Below the pieces are notes generated by a model. The model did not search any database and had not been told where the DNA came from. It worked only from the letters and a program-made list of their open reading frames with translations. Positions 1 through 7,607 of a DNA stretch of 64,000 nt are shown in pieces (positions within the stretch are counted from its first letter, which is position 1; every line of letters starts with the position of its first letter). Source of the DNA: Lyngbya aestuarii BL J (GTDB taxonomy: Bacteria > Cyanobacteriota > Cyanobacteriia > Cyanobacteriales > Microcoleaceae); NCBI RefSeq assembly GCF_000478195.2, contig NZ_AUZM01000020.1:29140-93139 (forward strand), read 5' to 3'. A program made the translations under genes and the position numbers.

Positions 1-1620
1 TGCTTGACCATAAAGTTCTTGGCGTTTTTCTTCATCTAACTCTTGAGATGCTTGTACATAAAGATCATCGATTTGTTGTTCCCAATCGGCAACTTTCCAA
101 CCGACAATATCTTCCTGTCCAGGTTGTGGGCCTTGATTGAAACTATGTAATCGTCCGTCAACTGACCAAATCACATAACCCCCATGAGGCTCAAACCCAC
201 CGGTAAAGCCACCCAAATAAGTCTCCCAGTTTCGATTTCTTAAGCGGTTTACATAGGCATTAAACTCTAAAGGCTGAGTATACACTTTAATTCCCAGTTT
301 AGCCAAATCCTGAGTAATTTGGGTTGCCATTTGCGCTCTAATTTTGTTTCCGGAGGCAATCATTATTGTCCATTGAACGGGATTATCTTCTTGATCGACT
401 AAGCGACCATTTTTGAGTTTAAATCCTTCCTGCGCGAGAATTTCTTTTGCCTTTTCTAAGTTAAATTCATAGGTTTTTAGTCCTTCTTCGGGAGATAAGT
501 AGTAAGGACTTTGTACAGGAATCGGAGAATGTTTTAACGCCCCCAACCCCAAATAAATATTATTTTTCATCACCTCACGATTAATGGCATAATAAATCGC
601 TTGTCGAAATTGTTTATTATTAAACCAACGAGATTTAACAGGTTGAACAAAAGGCTGATCCGTTGTAGCATTTCGGCCTTGATTGAGATTAAAAGCTAGG
701 GAAACTGTTCCCGTATCTGGGCCAGAAGTATAAATTGTATATTTCCCTCGTTTTTCTTCGGGTTTCAAGAGTGGATACGCTTCGGGTTGAACATCTAAAC
801 TATCTAACGCCCCAGAGCGAAAATTGAGCAGTTGAGTATCGGTACTTTCCATGATTTGCCAAACAATTTGCTCAATATAGGGTTGTTCATTTCCCTGTTC
901 ATCTTGACGCCAATAGTAAGGATTTTTTTGTAAAATAACTCGCTGGTTCTGTGCATAACTTTCGAGACGATAGGCGCCATTTCCCACAATTTTATCGGGA
1001 TCGGTATCGGTTCCCCAAGTGCTGAGAAATACGGGATTTCCGTCTTCATCAAGGGTGTTAACCGATTCAGCTAAGGCATGAGCAGGTAAAATCGGTAAAC
1101 CGCCTGCATAGCGCAAAAAAGGTGCAAAAGGTTCTGGAACCGAAAATTCTACCCGGCGATCATCGAGCTTTTTAACGGTGGGAAATTGACCAGTTTCTCC
1201 CACTCGCAAAATATCAGCGGCTCCACTGGGAATTTTTTCGTTGAGATAGATTTGATTGTAGGTAAAAATAATATCATCAACGGTCATATCTTCTCCGTCA
1301 GACCACTTTAAATTGTCTCGCAATGTAATCACAATTTTTTGGCCATCAGCAGAAACTTCCCAAGATTCAGCAAGGCTAGGTTCGAGTTCACTTGTGTAGG
1401 GATTTTCTCGTAATAATGAGTCGTAAATATAGCCAAAAACACTATAAGCTGAACTATTAAGGGGGTAATTAAAGGTTGCAGGCCCGCTCGGGGTGGGAAC
1501 GACTAAACGAGAAGGAAGGGTTGATTTTGCAGGGCCACAGGCGGAAAGCGTGATCGCTAAAACGACTGTGATCGTGATGCTGAGTCCACGACGCCAAATC
1601 TGGATGAGAGGATCTTTCAT
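1..1620 (-). CDS. ABC transporter substrate-binding lipoprotein, family 5 (partial, C-terminus off window)
   Basis: The frame is open for 540 codons from the ATG at 1618-1620 to the left edge, where the C-terminus is lost. It encodes a periplasmic solute-binding protein of the DppA/OppA family (SBP_bac_5), the receptor that hands peptides or similar solutes to an ABC importer. The N-terminus has a hydrophobic helix and a lipobox, LSAC, with the lipidated Cys at residue 28. Family-like stretches follow: LRDNLKWSDGEDMTVDDI, then VGNGAYRLESY, then RSRWFNNK-type text ending in FRQAIYYAINRE. No permease or ATPase genes lie on the visible side, so the substrate cannot be inferred. The divergence from oligopeptide versus nickel or heme binders cannot be resolved by eye. 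ispF lies 23 bp upstream on the same strand and may be co-transcribed. Confidence 0.9.
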   Translation of the reverse strand, partial: MKDPLIQIWRRGLSITITVVLAITLSACGPAKSTLPSRLVVPTPSGPATFNYPLNSSAYSVFGYIYDSLLRENPYTSELEPSLAESWEVSADGQKIVITLRDNLKWSDGEDMTVDDIIFTYNQIYLNEKIPSGAADILRVGETGQFPTVKKLDDRRVEFSVPEPFAPFLRYAGGLPILPAHALAESVNTLDEDGNPVFLSTWGTDTDPDKIVGNGAYRLESYAQNQRVILQKNPYYWRQDEQGNEQPYIEQIVWQIMESTDTQLLNFRSGALDSLDVQPEAYPLLKPEEKRGKYTIYTSGPDTGTVSLAFNLNQGRNATTDQPFVQPVKSRWFNNKQFRQAIYYAINREVMKNNIYLGLGALKHSPIPVQSPYYLSPEEGLKTYEFNLEKAKEILAQEGFKLKNGRLVDQEDNPVQWTIMIASGNKIRAQMATQITQDLAKLGIKVYTQPLEFNAYVNRLRNRNWETYLGGFTGGFEPHGGYVIWSVDGRLHSFNQGPQPGQEDIVGWKVADWEQQIDDLYVQASQELDEEKRQELYGQA

Positions 1621-1643
1621 AACTTGCACTAACTTCAATTCAA

Positions 1644-2120
1644 TTAAGCTTCTAACAAGGCGACAGCATAAGCGGCTATTCCTTCTTCTCGTCCCACTGG
1701 GCCTAATTTTTCGTTGGTTGTGGCTTTGATCCCGACTTGTTCAGGTTCGATCTGAAGAACTTGGGAAATGCGATCACGCATTGCTGAAATGTGAGGTTTT
1801 AGCTTAGGCTGTTCGGCCACGACGACAGAATCAATATTTCCCACTTTCCAACCCCGTTGCTGAATCATTTGATGGACTTGAGCGAGTAGAACTAAACTAT
1901 CTGCACCTGTCCATTTTTCATCGGTTGGCGGAAAGTAGAGTCCGATATCACCGAGACTGAGTGCGCCTAACATTGCGTCCATGATAGCGTGTGTCAACAC
2001 ATCTGCATCGCTGTTTCCGAGGAGTCCGCGTTCGTGTTTGATATGAACTCCACCCAAAATTAATGGCCGTCCCTCTACTAGACGGTGGATATCATAGCCG
2101 TTACCGATCCGAATATTCAT
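1644..2120 (-). CDS. ispF: 2-C-methyl-D-erythritol 2,4-cyclodiphosphate synthase
   Basis: IspF converts CDP-ME 2-phosphate to ME-2,4-cyclodiphosphate with release of CMP in the MEP isoprenoid pathway. That pathway supplies carotenoids, phytol and the side chain made by the solanesyl diphosphate synthase at 44.4 kb. The metal-binding residues are visible: D10 and H12 in GYDIHRL and H44 in [13 protein letters not shown], matching E. coli D8/H10/H42 with an offset of two. The C-terminal signature [22 protein letters not shown] is family-typical. I chose the start MNIRIG at 2120; an in-frame ATG four codons upstream (2132) is possible. The length of 158 aa is normal for the family. It reads toward the binding-protein gene, 23 bp away. 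Confidence 0.96.
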   Translation of the reverse strand: MNIRIGNGYDIHRLVEGRPLILGGVHIKHERGLLGNSDADVLTHAIMDAMLGALSLGDIGLYFPPTDEKWTGADSLVLLAQVHQMIQQRGWKVGNIDSVVVAEQPKLKPHISAMRDRISQVLQIEPEQVGIKATTNEKLGPVGREEGIAAYAVALLEA

Positions 2121-2219
2121 GGCTGGTATCAATCTATCGCTTCTTTACAATAGTTCATTATCGGATGAGCAGGTTCAGACTGGTTACTGTTGACCCAAAA
2201 ATTAGGAGTCTAGTTTGTT

Positions 2220-2255
2220 GTGGGGCTGTAGCGTAGTCCCGATGCCCCCACTTTT
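2220..2255 (+). terminator. GC-rich hairpin followed by TTTT, upstream of the hli gene
   Basis: GTGGGGC at 2220-2226 pairs with GCCCCCAC at 2244-2251 (one bulged C) and is followed directly by TTTT. It has the form of an intrinsic terminator on the + strand, yet no + strand gene lies upstream. It would fit a leader attenuator or the end of a short RNA ahead of the high-light-inducible gene, whose ATG is 89 nt downstream. The evidence is structural only. Confidence 0.3.
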
Positions 2256-2343
2256 AGCGGTTGTAAAAAAATGTTGCAGGTTTTAGGTCTATATGTTAAG
2301 TTATGTATAGGTGACAGAAACAAAAAAAAAGGAGTCTTTAGAC

Positions 2344-2487
2344 ATGGAAAACCAAGAAGCTAAATTTGGATTTACAGAGTTTGCAGAGACTTGGAATGGC
2401 CGTCTGGCTATGTTAGGTTTTGTAATCGGACTTGCAACCGAATACCTAACTGGACAAGGCATTCTTTCTCAAATCGGCATAATGTAA
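2344..2487 (+). CDS. high-light-inducible protein (Hli/Scp, one-helix chlorophyll-binding)
   Basis: This is a 47-aa gene, too short for most gene-length cut-offs. It starts at ATG 2344 after a purine-rich ribosome site (AAGGAG about 8 nt upstream) and stops at TAA 2485-2487. The protein reads N-terminal [20 protein letters not shown]: the [12 protein letters not shown] stretch is the chlorophyll-binding ExxNxRxAMxGF motif of the LHC superfamily single helix. Hli proteins sit in thylakoid membranes, bind chlorophyll and carotenoid, and protect photosystem II assembly intermediates under excess light. A stretch resembling half an HLR1/RpaB site (TTTACAAT) lies about 200 bp upstream at 2145, which is suggestive only. 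The paralogue (HliA, B, C or D) cannot be assigned here. Confidence 0.93.
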   Translation: MENQEAKFGFTEFAETWNGRLAMLGFVIGLATEYLTGQGILSQIGIM

Positions 2488-2611
2488 GCGATTCACTGAA
2501 GTCAGTTGAATTGTTTAGTGCTGCCATACATAATAGTTGAGCTATAGTTGATCAGGTTTCCGAGAGCAATGCTTCGGGAGCCTTTAGTTTTGATATTAAT
2601 AAAATAAACAC

Positions 2612-2644
2612 AAAAAAATCCTCAGAACTAGAGAGTAGGAGGAT
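2612..2644 (-). terminator. intrinsic terminator for the 76-aa membrane protein gene
   Basis: Read on the minus strand, ATCCTC (2639-2644) pairs with GAGGAT (2618-2623) across a loop of about 15 nt and is followed by a run of seven T. It lies 65 bp past the stop of the gene at 2709-2939. Confidence 0.55.
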
Positions 2645-2708
2645 GTTTAAAATGTAATTTAAAATCGATGATCAAAACCGAAGTCTATTTTTTAAATCTT
2701 TTTTTCAT

Positions 2709-2939
2709 TTATCGCAAACTAGAGCTTTCAGGAAGATAAAATTTGTACCAGCCTAACAACCCACACAAAATCAAGATTTGAACACTCCAATGGGTAAATG
2801 CAAATCCCCACACAAAACAAATAAGTCCAGTTAATCCCGCTAAAATAAACAGTATATCTTCGGACGTTTGTAAATAGATCCAGACGGAACACAGTGTAAA
2901 AGCGAGTAAAAGTATATAAACCCCAGGCATAGTTGACAC
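2709..2939 (-). CDS. small two-to-three-helix membrane protein, unknown function
   Basis: A 76-aa protein with almost entirely hydrophobic segments: residues about 6-22, 27-46 and 50-65 form two or three membrane helices. The C-terminus is short and polar, ending in SSSLR. A ribosome site, GGAGG, precedes the start (complement of CCTCC at 2938-2944). It is followed by its own hairpin-plus-T-run terminator. I do not recognise the family; small cyanobacterial inner-membrane proteins of this sort are common and mostly uncharacterised. Reading-frame quality, ribosome site and terminator argue that it is a real gene. Confidence 0.6.
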   Translation of the reverse strand: MSTMPGVYILLLAFTLCSVWIYLQTSEDILFILAGLTGLICFVWGFAFTHWSVQILILCGLLGWYKFYLPESSSLR

Positions 2940-3176
2940 CTCCTTGGGAATCTGTAGATAGTCACCTGGTTTGGATAGACTATCTTTACTATATATTTAA
3001 AGGTAAAGGTAAAACATCTCGAACTGACTAAATCAATCAATATTGTTACAAAACTTGATACTGAAGCTTACAAAACTTGATATTTTAGAGGAAAATTGAC
3101 ATCAAAAACAATAAAAATTTAGTGGCTCTATATTCGGTGTCAAAATAATAATTTTGGATAGAGTTGAATGGTGATG

Positions 3177-3557
3177 TCAAACTCTGCCCCCATCTAAAAT
3201 TTGAGTCACTAAATTCCCTAAACTCAGAGGATCAAAGGGTTTAGTGATCACTCCACTCACTCCTAACTCCGCAAATTTTCGGTGTTGATGAGTTTGTACT
3301 TGCGCTGTTAGTAAAATCACAGGAATATGTTGAGTTTTGGGGTCAGCCAGAAGCTTTTGAAATGTCATCAGTCCATCCCATTCTGGCATCATTACATCAA
3401 GCAAAATAGCGTCTGGTTGTTCTTCACGGGCAAGGAATAGTCCTTCCTGACCTGATGAAGCTGTAATCACTCGCCACGCTAAAAGATATTCTAAAGTGAT
3501 TTGGGCAACTTCGCGAATATCGTCTTCATCATCAATGAGTAAAATGTATTTAGTCAT
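3177..3557 (-). CDS. single-domain response regulator (CheY-like receiver)
   Basis: A stand-alone receiver domain of 126 aa from the ATG at 3557. A start 23 codons further upstream is open but would add a segment unlike the family. The acidic pocket is D9-D10 (LIDDEDD), the phospho-acceptor is D54 in LLDVMMPEWDG, and the conserved Lys is K106 in ITKPFDP. There is no output domain, so signal is probably passed on through protein-protein contact, as in CheY/Spo0F-type proteins. No histidine kinase is adjacent, so this is an orphan regulator. A long untranslated region lies upstream. Confidence 0.92.
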   Translation of the reverse strand: MTKYILLIDDEDDIREVAQITLEYLLAWRVITASSGQEGLFLAREEQPDAILLDVMMPEWDGLMTFQKLLADPKTQHIPVILLTAQVQTHQHRKFAELGVSGVITKPFDPLSLGNLVTQILDGGRV

Positions 3558-4054
3558 TTTGTTCACAAGTTCTAGAATTCTATACACCGAAAGGAATAAG
3601 GTATTGATTATATCTATTGCAATCATTGGGCTGAAAATTTTGGCATAGACCTCGTAAGATTTTACACATTTGTTTAGACCATTAACGAGAATTGATTAAG
3701 GGTTGCAGTGACCTGTCTAGATTGAAGTAATCATCAACAACAATGGACTAAAAGTTGCAGGTGGACAATCCCAAAGTTTACTCAAATTTGACTCTGGTGA
3801 GTCGCCCTATCCTAAAACTGCATCGATTTGATTCAAATATTCGATTTTTTTCTTGAATTTTATCAACATTTCCGAGAAAATGTAATTAATCTATAGATTC
3901 AGTGAAACTGAACAAAACTACTCAGGGGTAGGAGATCAAGTTTCGGCTAGAACCCTAAAAAACGAGAAAAAGTTCAAAGGGGATTTCTATTCTTCAGAGG
4001 GTTATGCTCGGGGACACTATTTGAGAACGAGTCATTTCACATTCAAGGTAGGGT
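3558..4054. other. intergenic region, 497 bp, leader-like
   Basis: No convincing gene. It contains small hairpins (TTCAGT-GAA-ACTGAA near 3898) and a possible AGGGGT/ACCCT pairing near 3925-3957, followed by the small ORF at 4055. It could be the 5' untranslated leader of that ORF and the promoter region of the response regulator on the other strand. Confidence 0.35.
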
Positions 4055-4228
4055 ATGAACAACGGAACTAAAAATCAGTCTCAAGAACTTCTCCTCAATA
4101 TCAGCTATGAGGAATTTAACTTTGAACGATGGGCGCAAGCCGTAAAACCTCAGCTAATAGCAGCTTTGCGAGGCAATTTTACGACAACACTTCAACCCTG
4201 GAAGCAGGTTCAGCAGAAAAAAGACTGA
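4055..4228 (+). CDS. small hypothetical protein, 57 aa
   Basis: The ORF starts at ATG 4055, preceded by AAGGTAGG, and ends at TGA 4226. The predicted peptide is soluble and mildly basic, with a middle stretch FERWAQAVKPQLIAALRGNF that looks like an amphipathic helix and a Lys-rich tail (QQKKD). There is no signal peptide or membrane helix. A long stable hairpin with a T run starts 62 bp downstream and could end its transcript. I do not recognise the family. Coding status is moderately supported by the ribosome site and downstream terminator-like element, but composition alone does not prove it. Confidence 0.4.
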   Translation: MNNGTKNQSQELLLNISYEEFNFERWAQAVKPQLIAALRGNFTTTLQPWKQVQQKKD

Positions 4229-4289
4229 TGGGTTTCAAACCTTCTGCATTATAAAATTTATTTGATTAAAAAAACGTATTAAACCATTT

Positions 4290-4405
4290 GGATCTTCTAG
4301 AGTGATAACGATCAATTAATATCAAACAAAGCTGATGAATTTTTTCGCAGCACAGCTTATATTAAATAACTCGTTAACAATCCACTCTGGAAGATCCCTT
4401 TTTTT
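4290..4405 (+). ncRNA. 116-nt long stepped hairpin ending in T7 (small RNA or long terminator)
   Basis: Four nested stems are readable: GGATCTTCTAGAGTG with CACTCTGGAAGATCC (15 pairs including one U-G on the + strand), TAACGA with TCGTTA, TTAATAT with ATATTAA, and AAGCTG with CAGCTT. Directly after comes C and seven T (4399-4405). The T run and the wobble pair fit transcription from the + strand. It could be an intrinsic terminator for the 57-aa ORF, a stand-alone small RNA, or a decayed palindromic mobile repeat. Confidence 0.5.
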
Positions 4406-4780
4406 GAAACCAATACTGAAATTTGACCAAGTATGTTCACACCTTTTTAGTGTTTTTTCACCTGGAAAACTGGGTAAAATCGAGAGGGTCAGATGATTGA
4501 TCGGGAGATTTTTATTTGGAGTAAGCTAAATTTTCAGGGTCACAGAATTGCTTTTGAGGACTCTCAAAATATTTGCCTATAACGAATTTTAAAATAATCT
4601 TTTACTGAGTGATCATACAGAGTCTAGGAGATCCAAAAAGTTCTGCTGAGAGATTTGCCTTCTTGAATCAAAGACCTAAGATAGATTCTAAACACCGAGA
4701 AAACGTGATATAGTTTCGTTCGTATTTTACCTCTGTATAAATCCACACCCGTATCAGCCCTCCTACGCGGAATTGCCAGA
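4406..4780. other. intergenic region, 375 bp, upstream of MFS gene
   Basis: A+T-rich sequence with no credible ORF. It should hold the promoter of the MFS transporter. I could not single out a convincing -35/-10 pair, and no Shine-Dalgarno sequence is evident just before the MFS start. Confidence 0.3.
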
Positions 4781-6211
4781 ATGACAACAACTGCAACTCA
4801 ACCCCTCTCCTTTGAACAACGCCTCGACGCCTCCCCCATTACCCCTGTGATGTGGCTACTCTGGGCATTATCGGCGGGACTCATCGCTTTAGATGGCTTT
4901 GATTTTTTTATCATTGGTGTCGCCCTTCCCTTTCTACAGCGAGACTTTAACTTGGGTTCTACGCAGATCGGGGCGGTAGCAGTGGCGGCGATCGCCGGAT
5001 CAATGGTTGGTGCCTTCACCCTCGGCCCAATTACGGATAAACTTGGACGTCAACTGATGTTGATGGTGGATGTCGCCATTTTTGTCTTCGCAACAGCAGG
5101 AACCGCCCTGGCTTGGGATGCGACTTCATTAATTTTCTTTCGGTTTCTCGTGGGTGTCGGAATTGGGGCGGACTATCCGATCAGCGTGTCTTATATTACC
5201 GAAAATGTTCCCTCTCGGTTGCGAGGTCGGATGGTAATTGGTGCGTTTACATTTCAAGCCGTCGGTGCGCTTTTGGGCGCTGTTACCGGACTAACGGTGA
5301 TTCATATTTTTCAAATTGTTTATCCTGACTCGCCTTTACCCATGATTCAATATGCGTGGCGTTGGATGTTGGGAGTCGGATTAATTTTAGCGATCGCAGT
5401 CGGTGTTTTACGGATTAGTTTCTTACTTGAAAGTCCGCTTTATCATATCAATCGAGAAGAATACGATGAAGCCTCAAAAGCTGCCTCTACATTACTCGAT
5501 GAACCGATTAATATTACCCCAGAAACTGATCCTCCCAAGCAAGAATCTCGTTTATCTTATTCTGCTTTATTTTCCTGGCAATATTTGCGCCGGACAATAT
5601 TAGCGTCTGTTCCTTGGTTTTTACAAGATATTGCGACTTATGGAATTGGGATTTTTACCCCGACAATTATTGGGGCTTTGGCGTTTGCAGGGAAAGAAAG
5701 CTTTATCGCTAGAGAAAAGGCTTCAGCAATGGGATCGGCTTTTGTTGATATCTTTTTAATTGTTGGCTTTCTAATTGCCGTGCTATTAATTGAGCGGGTC
5801 GGACGAATTCGCCTGCAAGTGATCGGCTTTATTGGAATGGCTGTCGGCTTATTAATATTGGCTGCTTCTAATACTTTGTCTTTAAGTCCAGGAACAAGTA
5901 TTATTTTGGTTTTTGTGGGTTTCTTTGTGTTTAATTTAATGATGAATTCTGGCCCAAACTCAACTACATTTCTGTTATCGGGTGAAGTATTTCCGACTTC
6001 TATTCGGGCGAGTGGTGCGGGCTTTGCGGCTGCTTTTGCTAAAGCGGGTGCGGTTATCGGTGCGTTTACATTACCGATTTTACAGCATTCAGTCGGTGTT
6101 CCTGTGTTGCTATTTTTACTGGCTTTAATTTGTCTGTTTGCAGCCGCTTTAACCTATCTCTTTCGGGTGGAAACGAGAGAAAGATATTTGGACTCTGTTG
6201 AAGTAAAATAG
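4781..6211 (+). CDS. major facilitator superfamily transporter (sugar/metabolite:H+ symporter type)
   Basis: A 476-aa inner-membrane permease with about 12 hydrophobic helices and a larger central loop (residues about 225-260). MFS motif A is clear as GPITDKLGRQ at residues 82-91. The N-terminal LDGFDFFIIG and the helix-4 region GIGADYPISVSYITENVPSRLRGR resemble the metabolite:proton and phosphate:proton symporter branches that share the Sugar_tr Pfam domain. ESPLY at the end of helix 6 is also typical of that branch. The substrate is not predictable from sequence. The start at 4781 opens MTTTATQPLSFEQRLD, normal for the family. The gene is convergent with the deacetylase gene, the two stops being separated by one base. 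Confidence 0.9.
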   Translation: MTTTATQPLSFEQRLDASPITPVMWLLWALSAGLIALDGFDFFIIGVALPFLQRDFNLGSTQIGAVAVAAIAGSMVGAFTLGPITDKLGRQLMLMVDVAIFVFATAGTALAWDATSLIFFRFLVGVGIGADYPISVSYITENVPSRLRGRMVIGAFTFQAVGALLGAVTGLTVIHIFQIVYPDSPLPMIQYAWRWMLGVGLILAIAVGVLRISFLLESPLYHINREEYDEASKAASTLLDEPINITPETDPPKQESRLSYSALFSWQYLRRTILASVPWFLQDIATYGIGIFTPTIIGALAFAGKESFIAREKASAMGSAFVDIFLIVGFLIAVLLIERVGRIRLQVIGFIGMAVGLLILAASNTLSLSPGTSIILVFVGFFVFNLMMNSGPNSTTFLLSGEVFPTSIRASGAGFAAAFAKAGAVIGAFTLPILQHSVGVPVLLFLLALICLFAAALTYLFRVETRERYLDSVEVK

Positions 6212-6212
6212 G

Positions 6213-6920
6213 TTAATGTTGTTCAACAAGTTCAGTTAAACTGACGATTCGATAATTCTTTTGAGTTAATTCCAACAACAGTTTCTCCAATGCTAAAACT
6301 GTATTTTTAGATCTTCGCATTGAACCTCCATGCAGCACTAAAATGGCTCCTGGAAATACAAATTGAGAGACATAACTCACTGTAAAGAGCGGGTTTTCTG
6401 TTAACATATAAGTGTCAAGTGGAATCATCGAAGCAAGAGCAAACTGACGATTGTATTCTTCGGTTTCAGAAAGTTTTAGTAAAGATTGAAGCATGGTTGG
6501 ATTGTAACGACCTCGCCCGGGTCTAAACCATTTAATTTTGGCTTCTGTTTCTTCTGTTAATTCTTGATGGGCTTTCAACAATTCTTCTTCAAATTCTTCA
6601 GGTTCTAAGTCAGCATGGGTACGGTCAAAAACACCATGATTGCCAATTTCATGCTGTTGGTCTAAAATGTTAATGATTGCATCTTTTTTTTCCATCAAAT
6701 AACTTGTGGTTAGGAAAAATGTTGCTTTTGCTTGTTGTTCAACTGTTGTGACTTTTTGGTTGTGTTGACCAATTGCATCTAAAATTAATTGAGTTGAGGT
6801 ATCCCCAACATCATCAATGGTGAGTGCAATGACAGGTTTAACCGTAGGCTGATAAAACAAAGCGTCTGGGAAAGCTTGGGCGACAAAAGAAGCGAGAGGT
6901 TGAGTTAGAGAAAACATCAT
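6213..6920 (-). CDS. polysaccharide deacetylase (NodB homology domain, CE4-like)
   Basis: A 235-aa protein with the NodB fold. Motif 1 is LTIDDVGD with D36-D37, motif 2 is GNHGVFDRTHAD (H95, H102), motif 3 is FRPGRGRYNP (R133), and the late His lies in ILVLHGGS. CE4 enzymes remove N-acetyl groups from chitin oligomers, peptidoglycan or exopolysaccharide using a divalent metal bound by Asp-His-His. The His spacing here is longer than the usual HxxxH, so metal geometry may be altered or an alternative His used. The N-terminus is not a clear signal peptide, which suggests a cytosolic or weakly exported protein. A CPBP protease gene follows upstream on the same strand. Confidence 0.85.
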   Translation of the reverse strand: MMFSLTQPLASFVAQAFPDALFYQPTVKPVIALTIDDVGDTSTQLILDAIGQHNQKVTTVEQQAKATFFLTTSYLMEKKDAIINILDQQHEIGNHGVFDRTHADLEPEEFEEELLKAHQELTEETEAKIKWFRPGRGRYNPTMLQSLLKLSETEEYNRQFALASMIPLDTYMLTENPLFTVSYVSQFVFPGAILVLHGGSMRRSKNTVLALEKLLLELTQKNYRIVSLTELVEQH

Positions 6921-6995
6921 GAATTAATGTAAGTATAGGACAAAATATCTAAAACAAGTTCAAAACAATAGGGAAAGTTTAATCAAGTCATTGAT

Positions 6996-7562
6996 CTAAA
7001 ACTCAAAATCATCAACTCTAACCAGTTTGTTGATCCCGTCTAAAACATATAACCAGACGAAAACAATCAATCCATGAATGATCACAATTCCCCACAAAGA
7101 ACCTGTTAGTCTATAAACAAATGCACAGGTTAGTCCGAGAAATCCGGCTAAAATTAAAAATATCGGATTCCAAAAGGTTGGGTTTCCTTCGGGGTAAAAT
7201 ATTAAAGCATTTAAGGGATGATAGATTATAAATAACCCCAAACTAAACAACATCCAAAATACCCAAGTTTTCAGAGAAACTGCTTCTAAAGGATGAGGAA
7301 TGAGAAAGACTCGAAAGACTATTTCCTCAACCAACGCCGGGAAAAAAAACAGCTTGACGATATTACTGAATACCGCCCCAGGCGATACGGCTAACGCCAC
7401 GCTACGCGATCGCAAACAGGGGTTAAACTGCAAAAATCCCGAGAAAAATCCCAGGGGAAGCGCGACTAATCCATAAACCAATAAACTAATCAGTACAACT
7501 CGCCAATCTTGTCCAGTGAGTGGGGTTAAGATCGCCTGAATAAGTCGTTGAATAATAATCAT
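6996..7562 (-). CDS. CPBP-family intramembrane metalloprotease (Rce1/Abi-like)
   Basis: A 188-aa polytopic membrane protein with the CPBP signature: EE at residues 79-80 followed by IVFR (R84), a second-motif His in FIIYHPLNAL (H115), and a third His in VIIHGLIV. The family cleaves prenylated or lipid-anchored substrates in yeast (Rce1); bacterial members are often uncharacterised. Residues about 50-62 (LRSRSVALAVSPG) are encoded by a 33-bp HIP1-ended repeat that appears to have inserted in frame, in the loop before the EE helix. It lies between the GH13 glycosidase and the deacetylase on the same strand. Confidence 0.88.
   Translation of the reverse strand: MIIIQRLIQAILTPLTGQDWRVVLISLLVYGLVALPLGFFSGFLQFNPCLRSRSVALAVSPGAVFSNIVKLFFFPALVEEIVFRVFLIPHPLEAVSLKTWVFWMLFSLGLFIIYHPLNALIFYPEGNPTFWNPIFLILAGFLGLTCAFVYRLTGSLWGIVIIHGLIVFVWLYVLDGINKLVRVDDFEF
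7381..7413 (-). repeat. 33-bp HIP1-ended palindromic repeat inside the CPBP gene
   Basis: On the minus strand it starts GCGATCGC and ends TATCGCC, with an inner GGC-GTTA-GCC hairpin. The length of 33 bp is 11 codons, so the frame is kept. The same 33-bp layout occurs at 23371-23403 in the DinG-like gene, in the same reading frame. Confidence 0.7.
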
Positions 7563-7607
7563 TTTAGGAAGGAATACGGAAAACTGTTTTCAATTCTCGG
7601 GATTCAG

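Noticed and set aside
804..1052. 82-codon ORF inside the binding-protein gene
   Set aside because: Lies within the open frame of the ABC binding protein on the same strand but another frame; no features.
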